Source of the DNA: DATDRM01 sp035291705
Lineage (GTDB): Bacteria > Chloroflexota > Anaerolineae > Anaerolineales > UBA4823
Length of the DNA: 5,759 nt
Assembly (NCBI GenBank): GCA_035291705.1
Contig: DATDRM010000050.1
Location: forward strand, 1 to 5,759
Direction: 5' to 3'
The first letter of the stretch is position 1. Each line of letters opens with the position of its first letter. Both the position numbers and the translations under genes were made by a program. The notes beneath the pieces were generated by a model. That model made no database searches. It was not told the origin of the DNA and was given only the letters and a program-made list of their open reading frames with translations. Shown one piece after another: positions 1-4,750 of the stretch.

Positions 1-976
1 CGAGCCCGCTACTCATGACTTTCATAGCGCGCACCAGTGCGGACGTTTTCCAGTCGCCCTCGGCGCCGAACCCGTAGCCGTCCGCCATCAGGCGCTGCAC
101 TGCCAGGCCGGGCAGTTGGGCCAGGCCATGCAGGTCTTCGAAGGTAGTGGTGAAAGCAGTGAAATTGCCTGCTTTTAAGAAGTTGCGCAACCCCGCTTCT
201 ATGCGCGCCCCCGCGCGCAAGGAGGCGTGCTTCTCGCCGCCCGGGAGCAGGACTGGAACGACGTCGTACTCGTCGAAATACAGCTCCACGAGATGATCAA
301 CCTCAGCTTCGCTGGCCTGGTCTACTGCGGAGACCAGGTCGCCCACGCCGTAGCCGTAGACACTAAATCCCAGACGCATCTGGGCTTCGACTTTATCGCC
401 TTCGGTTACAGCCACATCACGCATATTATCGCCAAAGCGGGCGACCTTGCCGTACTGGGCGTCGTTCCAGGCGCAGGCGGCGCGCGCCCATACCCCCAGG
501 CTGGACTGAACGTCCGCATCCTGCCAGTGGCCAACGACGATCTTGCGGTTCAGGCGCATGCGGCTGCCGATGAAGCCAAACTCTCGGTCGCCGTGGGCGG
601 ACTGGTTCAGGTTCATAAAATCCATGTCGATTTCCGACCAGGGGATCTCGCGGTTGTACTGAGTGTGAAGATGAATGAAGGGTTTCTTCAGCAGGCTCAA
701 CCCAGAAATCCACATCTTGGCGGGGGAGAAAGTGTGCATCCAGGTCACCAACCCGACGCAATTGACTGTGGAATTGGCTTCCAGGCACAATTGGCGGATG
801 GCATCGGGGGTGGTCAATATGGGTTTGAAGACCACCTGTACAGGGATGTGCGGCGAGGCGCTCAATGCGGCAGCGATCTGGCGGGAATGCTCGGCAACCC
901 GCTCGAGCGCTTTGGGACCGTATAGATGCTGACTGCCAGTCACAAACCAGACTTCGAATTGCTTGAGATCAAACAT
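1..976 (-). CDS. araA: L-arabinose isomerase, N-terminal 325 residues (cut by window edge)
   Basis: This cytoplasmic enzyme converts L-arabinose to L-ribulose, the first step of arabinose breakdown before ribulokinase and ribulose-5-phosphate epimerase. The frame is open from the ATG at 974-976 to base 1 with no stop or frameshift. Family motifs in order are GSQHLYG (residues 14-20), WMHTFSPAKMW (79-89), DMDFMNLNQSAHG (117-129), FGDNMRDVAVTEGDK (181-195), TTTFEDLHGL (276-285) and the AEGDWKT segment (305-311). Glu306 falls at the same number as the catalytic Glu306 of the E. coli enzyme. The family is about 500 residues long, so the last third lies outside the window, including the second catalytic Glu and the metal-binding His residues. 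The start is fixed by an AGGAG 7 nt upstream. The start codon shares one base with the stop of the upstream regulator gene, so the two are very probably co-transcribed and translationally coupled. Nothing suggests damage to the gene. Confidence 0.97.
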   Translation of the reverse strand, partial: MFDLKQFEVWFVTGSQHLYGPKALERVAEHSRQIAAALSASPHIPVQVVFKPILTTPDAIRQLCLEANSTVNCVGLVTWMHTFSPAKMWISGLSLLKKPFIHLHTQYNREIPWSEIDMDFMNLNQSAHGDREFGFIGSRMRLNRKIVVGHWQDADVQSSLGVWARAACAWNDAQYGKVARFGDNMRDVAVTEGDKVEAQMRLGFSVYGYGVGDLVSAVDQASEAEVDHLVELYFDEYDVVPVLLPGGEKHASLRAGARIEAGLRNFLKAGNFTAFTTTFEDLHGLAQLPGLAVQRLMADGYGFGAEGDWKTSALVRAMKVMSSGL

Positions 977-2031
977 CAGAGCACTCCTAACTGAATCCGC
1001 TCAGAGCTTTTACGCACTACCAATTCCGGCGTTAAAACGATTGTCCTGGGACTAGAGGGCACATCGTGGCTGCGCGTTACCTCGATGAAACGGACAATCT
1101 CCTCGACGGCGGTGCAACCGAGCAGATGCTGATCCTGGATGACGGTGGTAAGCGGAGGCCAGTAATAGGGCGTTTCGGCGAGACCATCGAACCCAACAAC
1201 CCCCAGTTGTGAGGGAACGGCGATATTTGCCCGACAAGCGGTCTGTAAGACACTCAGAGCCATCTGATCGTTGGCAACAAAAACTGCATCCATTTCCGGA
1301 TACTGTGCAAGTAATTGGCTAAAGGCAATATCGCCGGACGAAGACGACCAATTGCCTTCGGTGCAGTGAGCTTCTTGCGCCTCGATCCCGAATTGCGCCA
1401 GGGCGGCTTGCCAGCCAGCTTTTCGCTGGCGGCTCTCCCACCAGTCCAGCGGTCCGGAGATGTGTCCGATGCGCCGGTAGCCTCCTTGGAGCAGGTGTTG
1501 GGTGGCCATATTTCCACCCAAAAAATTGTCGTAGTGGACAATCGAGAGGTGCGGACGTTTTTCCATGGTCAGAAAAACGATAGGGACGGGGATTTCTGCT
1601 AATGCTGTATCCACCCAGCAATGATTGTCGCTAACTTCAGGTACTGCCCATATGATCCCGTCCACGTGGCGGGATAGTAAGGTCTGTAGGATGGGCTCAG
1701 TATTTTCGCTATCAAAGCGGGAGAGCTCTTTAAGGAGCAGGGTGTAATCCATTTTCTCTGCCTGACTGGTGATGCCATTGAGCGTCCGTGAGGGACCGAT
1801 ATATTTCAAACCAGCAGTGACGACACCAAGGGTATAGCTGCGCTGCTGGATTAGGCTACGAGCCAGGGCGCTTGGCTGAAAGCCAAGCTCTTCGATGACT
1901 TGCTGGATACGCTCGCGAGTTTCCTGGGCAACATCAGGTCGATTATTGATCACCCGGGAAACGGTCTGAGTAGAGACTCCAGCGGCTACGGCAACCTGCT
2001 TGATTGTGGGTCGTTTGTTATAAACATACAT
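976..2031 (-). CDS. LacI-family transcriptional regulator, probable arabinose operon repressor
   Basis: This 351-residue protein has the classic LacI/GalR layout. The N-terminal helix-turn-helix spans about residues 9-30, with GVSTQTVSRVIN as recognition helix and turn (residues 18-29). A hinge helix LGFQPSALARSL (49-60) follows, with Leu56 at the minor-groove leucine position. The rest is a periplasmic-binding-protein-like sugar-sensing domain, ending with the typical VFVANDQMA and GVVGFDGLAETPYY segments. The length is normal for the family. I infer that it represses this operon and is released by arabinose or a related sugar, because it shares a one-base overlap with araA and a palindrome covers its own promoter start. 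It acts like the AraR of other bacteria, but it is a pure LacI-type protein, not the GntR-LacI hybrid of Bacillus, so I leave the symbol blank. The ATG at 2031 has only a weak Shine-Dalgarno (AAGG about 11 nt upstream). No better in-frame start keeps the whole DNA-binding domain. Confidence 0.93.
   Translation of the reverse strand: MYVYNKRPTIKQVAVAAGVSTQTVSRVINNRPDVAQETRERIQQVIEELGFQPSALARSLIQQRSYTLGVVTAGLKYIGPSRTLNGITSQAEKMDYTLLLKELSRFDSENTEPILQTLLSRHVDGIIWAVPEVSDNHCWVDTALAEIPVPIVFLTMEKRPHLSIVHYDNFLGGNMATQHLLQGGYRRIGHISGPLDWWESRQRKAGWQAALAQFGIEAQEAHCTEGNWSSSSGDIAFSQLLAQYPEMDAVFVANDQMALSVLQTACRANIAVPSQLGVVGFDGLAETPYYWPPLTTVIQDQHLLGCTAVEEIVRFIEVTRSHDVPSSPRTIVLTPELVVRKSSERIQLGVL
984..988 (-). 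promoter_or_regulatory. araA ribosome binding site inside the regulator gene
   Basis: AGGAG lies 7 nt before the araA ATG and sits within the last codons of the upstream regulator gene. Its good spacing supports the chosen start and the one-base TGATG stop/start overlap. Ribosomes finishing the regulator would end on top of the next start. Confidence 0.8.
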
Positions 2032-2060
2032 AACCGGAAGAACCTTCGAATGGAAAGATT

Positions 2061-2084
2061 GTTATCGTTATCGGGAACGATAAC
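2061..2084. promoter_or_regulatory. Probable operator of the LacI-family regulator
   Basis: The 24-bp inverted repeat has arms GTTATCGTT (2061-2069) and AACGATAAC (2076-2084), and 10 of 12 half-site positions agree. Its centre is a CpG (2072/2073), as in most LacI-family operators. A second, overlapping palindrome, GTTATCG-TTCC-CGATAAC, uses an extra internal copy of the half-site. The repeat directly abuts the -10 box and covers the expected transcription start (about 2078). A bound repressor there would block the promoter of its own gene and araA. The site is seen in the sequence; which protein binds it is inferred from position. Confidence 0.8.
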
Positions 2085-2113
2085 ATAATAGCAAATATAA
2101 AGGTGTTTGTCAA
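2085..2113 (-). promoter_or_regulatory. Sigma-70 promoter of the regulator-araA operon
   Basis: On the minus strand there is a perfect -35 box TTGACA (2108-2113), a 17-bp spacer, and a -10 box TATTAT (2085-2090, five of six consensus bases). Transcription would start near 2078, about 47 nt before the regulator's ATG and inside the 24-bp palindrome. This near-consensus strength suggests a promoter meant to be held down by a repressor. Confidence 0.85.
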
Positions 2114-2160
2114 GTTGTGCAATGCAGTAATGCCTATTACAAATTCATAACATTTAATGC

Positions 2161-2176
2161 CATGACATACGTCATG
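2161..2176. repeat. Short palindrome upstream of the arabinose operon promoter
   Basis: CATGAC and GTCATG surround a 4-base spacer. The centre is roughly 90 bp upstream of the expected transcription start, outside the core promoter. The 8-mer TGACATAC at 2163-2170 is also the exact reverse complement of GTATGTCA (2203-2210) in the left end of the neighbouring relic transposon. The site could therefore be a protein-binding site, or a scar of another transposon end. Neither can be settled from sequence alone. Confidence 0.35.
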
Positions 2177-2199
2177 CCCGAGAAGGGGACTCCCACACA

Positions 2200-2223
2200 G
2201 GTGTATGTCAGTTTATGGGCGCG
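2200..2223 (+). repeat. Left terminal inverted repeat of the relic element
   Basis: It begins GGTGTATGTCAGTT and ends in a GGGCG block. The reverse complement of the right end reads GGTGCATGTCAATT, also followed by a GGGCG block. The outermost 14 bases differ at only two positions. Confidence 0.65.
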
Positions 2224-2228
2224 GGGAT

Positions 2229-2639
2229 GTGAGAGAATAAGGCTATCCCCAGGCTTATGAGGTAGCCAAGAAACGGAGCAAGGAAGAGAAGCGGGGTCGC
2301 TTGCTGACTAAATGGAAAAGGTGACTGATGAATATTTGGCATGGGAGGCGGATCATCCCTAGCCGGACTTGGCACATATCGAAGACATTGCGCTGGAATT
2401 ACGAAAGGAGCTTTGATGGGACATTGCCCAGCTGGCCGTGGAAAAGCAAGAAAAGCGGTTGCTGGTACCTGGGCTGTATGGTCGAGAGGGGTGGGAAACG
2501 CTTCAAAGATCGATTTACTGGCTCTGGCATGCGCTGGAGCTGGCCAGGGGCAGAACGCTTACTGCCTGTTTGGGCTGCAATTATGAGCCGCCACTTTGAT
2601 GAGCTCTGGCGGACTGCCTACAACTCGCCCCCCAATTGA
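2229..2639 (+). pseudogene. Degraded transposase remnant (possibly ISKra4 family)
   Basis: Protein-like sequence is spread over shifting frames. Frame A (about 2229-2315) reads with one stop into an Arg/Lys-rich stretch, YEVAKKRSKEEKRGRLLTKW. Frame B (about 2312-2470) continues as EKVTDEYLAWEADHP, a TAG stop, PDLAHIEDIALELRKEL, a TGA stop, then AQLAVEKQEKRLLVPG. Frame A then resumes (about 2485-2639) with VERGGKRFKDRFTGSGMRWS, PGAERLLPVWAAI, and ends YNSPPN. The last part resembles transposase C-termini of the kind VESANK...RLKGSGMRW...LRxAxxSxRFDxxW. The zinc-binding-like and catalytic middle is absent, so one or more large deletions occurred besides at least two frameshifts and three stops. 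It sits between the two terminal inverted repeats. A continuous 103-codon ORF at 2328-2639 exists, but only its C-terminal half looks like real protein. The gene is clearly non-functional; the family is uncertain. Confidence 0.6.
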
Positions 2640-2647
2640 CATGCACC
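2624..2647 (-). repeat. Right terminal inverted repeat of the relic element
   Basis: This is the partner of the repeat at 2200-2223. It holds the last codons and the TGA stop of the transposase remnant. Three adjacent central mismatches are the main difference from the left copy. Confidence 0.65.
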
Positions 2648-2660
2648 CCTTCATACCGGG

Positions 2661-2683
2661 GGCTAACAATTGTAATGTTAGCC
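2661..2683. repeat. Hairpin-forming inverted repeat beside the relic element
   Basis: GGCTAACA and TGTTAGCC form an 8-bp perfect stem with a 7-base loop. No T-run follows on either strand. It lies 13 bp outside the right end of the relic element and about 120 bp beyond the mutarotase stop. It could be an auxiliary terminator or a binding site. Confidence 0.4.
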
Positions 2684-2735
2684 ATTGGTAGGATTAAATT
2701 TCGGCGATGTTGTTCCCGCTGCTCTTAGCTGAGAT

Positions 2736-2763
2736 GCGGGTGCACCGATACCGGTGCACCCGC
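2736..2763 (-). terminator. Strong 12-bp hairpin downstream of the mutarotase gene, possible terminator
   Basis: GCGGGTGCACCG and its exact complement enclose a 4-base loop, giving a 12-bp GC-rich stem starting 39 bp past the mutarotase stop codon. No U-tract follows in the direction of that gene, so it is not a textbook intrinsic terminator. It may work as a U-less terminator, as an RNA 3'-end stabiliser, or as a DNA palindrome bound by a protein. Confidence 0.5.
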
Positions 2764-2802
2764 TCTAGCATATCGGCTTGGTTCAGTTCCATTCAAGCCT
2801 GA

Positions 2803-4038
2803 TTACCAATCGAGCAGTTCAATTGAATTGTTCCATACACTCAATTTGAAGATAGTCGTCGTCTGATAGGTCTCTCCAGGGCGCAGCACCGTGGGCGGGA
2901 AGTTCGTGTGGTTCGGCGAGTCAGGGTAGTGTTGGGTTTCCAGGGCAAGACTATCGCCCTGCCGGTAAGCGTGGTGGCTGGTGCCATACAGTGTCCCGTC
3001 CAGGAAATTGCCCGAGTAGAATTGGATGCCTGGCTCGGTGGTCAAGATTTTCAGGACGCGGCGGGAATTCGGTTCTAACAGGGTCGCTGCCCGGATCAGT
3101 AAATCATCATCATCATCGGGTGGGTTCAGCACCCAGTTATGATCAAATCCCCTGCCGATGACGATCTGCGGATGGTCAGACCGAATTCCATCGGAAATAG
3201 GTTTCTTGTGTGTGAAGTCTAATGGCGTCCCTTCTACAGGTGCGATCTCGCCGGTCGGAATCAAGGTTGTGTCATCTGGCGTGTAGAAGTCGGCGTTGAT
3301 CTTCAAGATATGGTCGTAAATGGTACCTGTTCCTTCGCCGGCCAGGTTCCAATAAGTGTGGTTGGTCAGGTTGACGACAGTTGGAGCATCGGTGGTAGCC
3401 CGGTAATCCATACGGATCTCATTCTTGTCGGTCAAAGTATAGGTCACGTATGTGTCGAGGTTCCCGGGATATCCATACACACCCCCCGCGGGGCAGTAGG
3501 GGTTAGGCGCTTGACCAGTCCAGCCGTCTCCGGCGGGGCTAAGATAGTAGAGCTCGATGCCAACCTCGTATTTCTTAATGGATTCTTTCGTGACCTCCCA
3601 GACTTGCTTGTCGAACCCCTTAAAACCACCGTGCAGCGAGTTCGGGTCGTTGTTGATGTCCAGGCAGTAGGTTACTCCGTCCAGGGTGAATACTCCCTTA
3701 GCGATGCGGTTAGCGTAGCGGCCCGTGATGCAGCCGAAATAGGGATTCTTGGTTTCATAGTCACCGAGGTTGTCGAAGCCGAGTGCAACGTTAGCCCATT
3801 GGTGGTGGCGACCCGGCGCTTTAATGGAGGTGATTATGCCGCCGTAAGTGATGATCTTCACCTCCATCATCTTGTGGTTGGTGAGGGTGTACTCGTAAAC
3901 GTCTTTGCCGTCGGCGGTTGTTCCGTAGTACTCTTTATGGATCGTACCCCCTCCCAAAGCTGCAGTTGGGTCTGGAGCGATAAGGACCATCCCAAGCACA
4001 ACAACAGAAACGAACAGGAAGCGAATTAGGGGTTTCAT
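2803..4038 (-). CDS. Exported aldose 1-epimerase (galactose mutarotase)
   Basis: This enzyme interconverts the alpha and beta anomers of aldoses such as galactose, glucose and possibly pentoses. The 411-residue protein has an N-terminal signal peptide (charged start, hydrophobic stretch at about residues 7-20, likely cleavage after Ala27), so it should act outside the cytoplasmic membrane. GalM motifs follow in order: NPYFGCITGRYANRI (98-112), NSLHGG with His136, VNLTNHTYWNL with catalytic His227, FDHNW with substrate-binding Asp299, TTEPGIQFYSGN (333-344) and LALETQHYPDSPN with catalytic Glu367. The usual cytoplasmic family length is about 350 residues. The excess is the leader plus an apparent insertion near residues 171-188 (WTGQAPNPYCPAGGVY), just before the normal GYPGNL motif, and an acidic Asp5 loop (308-312). 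The start is fixed by a perfect AGGAGG 8 nt upstream. The gene stands alone, near the arabinose operon and on the same strand, consistent with plant-polysaccharide use. Sugar specificity cannot be read from the sequence. Confidence 0.95.
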   Translation of the reverse strand: MKPLIRFLFVSVVVLGMVLIAPDPTAALGGGTIHKEYYGTTADGKDVYEYTLTNHKMMEVKIITYGGIITSIKAPGRHHQWANVALGFDNLGDYETKNPYFGCITGRYANRIAKGVFTLDGVTYCLDINNDPNSLHGGFKGFDKQVWEVTKESIKKYEVGIELYYLSPAGDGWTGQAPNPYCPAGGVYGYPGNLDTYVTYTLTDKNEIRMDYRATTDAPTVVNLTNHTYWNLAGEGTGTIYDHILKINADFYTPDDTTLIPTGEIAPVEGTPLDFTHKKPISDGIRSDHPQIVIGRGFDHNWVLNPPDDDDDLLIRAATLLEPNSRRVLKILTTEPGIQFYSGNFLDGTLYGTSHHAYRQGDSLALETQHYPDSPNHTNFPPTVLRPGETYQTTTIFKLSVWNNSIELLDW

Positions 4039-4046
4039 GATTTGAT

Positions 4047-4052
4047 CCTCCT
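4047..4052 (-). promoter_or_regulatory. Ribosome binding site of the mutarotase gene
   Basis: A perfect AGGAGG lies 8 nt before the ATG at 4038. This places the start in front of the signal peptide. Confidence 0.85.
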
Positions 4053-4084
4053 ATCAATTCCCCTTTGGAACTCACTGATTCGAA

Positions 4085-4113
4085 ACGATAGATCCAGACC
4101 TCCCCAATGACAA
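4085..4113 (-). promoter_or_regulatory. Possible proximal promoter of the mutarotase gene
   Basis: On the minus strand there is TTGTCA (4108-4113), a 17-bp spacer, and TATCGT (4085-4090). The -35 box is good, but the -10 box matches the consensus at only four of six bases. It would give a leader of about 40 nt. The -10 region overlaps AACGATA (4084-4090), a match to the half-site of the operator at 2061-2084. It is weaker than the distal promoter at 4362-4389. Confidence 0.35.
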
Positions 4114-4124
4114 TTATCGGACCG

Positions 4125-4137
4125 ATCACCTCCTTTT
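4125..4137 (-). promoter_or_regulatory. Extended Shine-Dalgarno-like element in the mutarotase leader
   Basis: The minus strand reads AAAGGAGGTGATC, the exact complement of the conserved 3' end of bacterial 16S rRNA (GATCACCTCCTTT), with four more As upstream. It is about 90 nt upstream of the mutarotase start, and no ATG lies at normal distance. A GTG overlapping the element opens a 64-codon frame that overlaps the mutarotase gene, but it is too close to the motif to be its start. The element could be a ribosome standby site, a remnant of a lost gene start, or the start of an unrecognised leader peptide with a rare start codon. Confidence 0.4.
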
Positions 4138-4227
4138 TTTACGGGAAACTAACAAACGCAGATTCCCCGCTGAACTTTATCGACGCCCCATGTTTTGTGT
4201 TGCCAGCGATGTTCAAGGAGCTTTCAA

Positions 4228-4365
4228 ATGAAAAACACGATTATCCTCGATGTCGATCACGGACAATCGCGTTTTGACTGTGACTGGATGCCGGGCCTCG
4301 TCGCAACACCTGATCGCCTCCGCACGGCAAAATTAAACCGAAACGAACTATTTCAAATTAAATAA
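4228..4365 (+). CDS. Possible small protein of 45 residues, unknown function
   Basis: An ATG-to-TAA frame begins MKNTIILDVDHGQSRFDC and ends NELFQIK. It is preceded by AAGGAG at an ideal 7 nt, which is the main reason to list it. I do not recognise the sequence. There is no clear signal peptide, membrane segment or known domain, although one Cys, one Trp and an acidic DVDHG stretch stand out. It runs opposite to the mutarotase leader, and its stop overlaps the -10 box of the distal minus-strand promoter, so transcription of the two would conflict. No convincing plus-strand promoter is visible upstream. It may be a true small gene, the leftover 5' end of a lost gene, or chance. Confidence 0.28.
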   Translation: MKNTIILDVDHGQSRFDCDWMPGLVATPDRLRTAKLNRNELFQIK

Positions 4366-4389
4366 TACACTTATTTTATGCGTTGTCAA
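4362..4389 (-). promoter_or_regulatory. Distal sigma-70 promoter facing the mutarotase gene
   Basis: On the minus strand there is a perfect TTGACA (4384-4389), a 16-bp spacer and TATTAT (4362-4367). These are the same hexamers as in the arabinose operon promoter. Transcription would begin near 4355, giving the mutarotase mRNA an unusually long leader of about 315 nt that includes the Shine-Dalgarno-like element at 4125-4137. No other minus-strand gene lies between. Confidence 0.6.
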
Positions 4390-4515
4390 TCACCCGTTTA
4401 TCCTAAGTTTACCCCCCTTTTTTTGAAGTGGGCATAACGCGAAGCCGTCGACGAGTTTTGAGGATTGGCAAAGGAAATCAGGAAGTCTGTCAGGCGCAGA
4501 AAGCTACACCTATCT

Positions 4516-4544
4516 TTGACGAGACTGCCAGCCTGGGCTATACT
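4516..4544 (+). promoter_or_regulatory. Sigma-70 promoter reading toward the dehydrogenase gene
   Basis: TTGACG (4516-4521), a 17-bp spacer and TATACT (4539-4544) each match consensus at five of six bases. Transcription would start near 4551, at the first unit of the left 8-bp repeat array. The leader of about 200 nt before the dehydrogenase start would contain both arrays. A weaker TACAAT at 4625-4630 has no matching -35 box. Confidence 0.6.
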
Positions 4545-4546
4545 TA

Positions 4547-4586
4547 TATTAGTCAGATAGTCGAGTAGCCAGGTAATCGAATAGTC
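4547..4586 (-). repeat. Array of five degenerate 8-bp repeats (left, inverted)
   Basis: Five contiguous 8-bp units read TATTAGTC, AGATAGTC, GAGTAGCC, AGGTAATC and GAATAGTC. In reverse complement they fit a GACTAnnn pattern in perfect 8-bp phase with no indels. The array is oriented opposite to the related array at 4659-4730 and starts at the predicted transcription start of the downstream gene. Its first two units are complementary to 4683-4698 at 14 of 16 positions. Confidence 0.85.
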
Positions 4587-4658
4587 GTTTATTCTTTGAG
4601 TCATTCATTAAATTGCTAATCACTTACAATGAGGAAGTCAATAATCGTTTCCAGATGG

Positions 4659-4730
4659 GACTATAAGACTACCAGACTATTAGACTATCCGACTAACAGA
4701 CAAATGTCCTATAAGACTGCGCGACTAACA
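4659..4730 (+). repeat. Array of nine degenerate 8-bp repeats (right, direct)
   Basis: Nine contiguous 8-bp units keep exact phase: GACTATAA, GACTACCA, GACTATTA, GACTATCC, GACTAACA, GACAAATG, TCCTATAA, GACTGCGC, GACTAACA. The GACTA core is kept in most units, while the last three bases vary. The array ends 20 bp before the dehydrogenase ATG and 4 bp before its ribosome binding site. The period of 8 is not a codon multiple, and one frame hits stops, so it is not coding. Unit variation with no gain or loss of bases suggests either an old expansion or selection on spacing. Confidence 0.9.
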
Positions 4731-4734
4731 AAAG

Positions 4735-4741
4735 AAAGGAG
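4735..4741 (+). promoter_or_regulatory. Ribosome binding site of the dehydrogenase gene
   Basis: AAAGGAG lies 9 nt before the ATG at 4751, immediately after the right 8-bp array. Structure formed by the array could affect access to it. Confidence 0.8.
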
Positions 4742-4750
4742 TCATCGCCA

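Larger units (their letters stand above)
2200..2647 (+). mobile_element. Relic, internally deleted insertion sequence with terminal inverted repeats
   Basis: The interval is bounded by imperfect inverted repeats of about 24 bp (2200-2223 and 2624-2647; 18 of 24 positions agree). It contains a broken transposase whose final stop codon (2637-2639) lies inside the right repeat, a compact arrangement common in insertion sequences. At about 448 bp it is far too short to hold a full transposase, so most of the middle has been lost. No flanking target duplication is evident, which suggests an old insertion. It cannot encode its own transposition. Any mobility would need an intact relative elsewhere in the genome. 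Family assignment is tentative (ISKra4-like), from the style of the C-terminal protein remnant. Confidence 0.65.

Noticed and set aside
227..925. Plus-strand ORF of 232 codons
   Set aside because: It is the antisense shadow of araA. The minus strand gives an uninterrupted, strongly conserved isomerase, while this translation shows no recognisable family.
2341..2586. Second plus-strand ORF of 81 codons inside the relic element
   Set aside because: It runs in the third frame, and its translation does not continue either recognisable transposase segment.
3310..4029. Plus-strand ORF of 239 codons
   Set aside because: It is antisense to the mutarotase, whose active-site motifs are all intact. 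The translation is Val/Gly-rich and low in complexity, as expected for a shadow frame.
3935..4129. Minus-strand GTG-start ORF of 64 codons overlapping the mutarotase start
   Set aside because: Its GTG overlaps the Shine-Dalgarno-like motif instead of following it, and its second half is an out-of-frame reading of the mutarotase signal peptide region.
4412..4424. C6T7 tract as an intrinsic terminator
   Set aside because: No GC-rich stem precedes the T-run on the plus strand, and no gene ends just upstream.
4398..4604. Minus-strand ORF of 68 codons
   Set aside because: It reads through the left 8-bp repeat array and the C6T7 tract at 4412-4424 with no good ribosome binding site. The repeated DYL-like residues in it come from the repeats.
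4659..4730. CRISPR-like array
   Set aside because: Units are 8 bp and contiguous with no spacers, and no cas genes are present.
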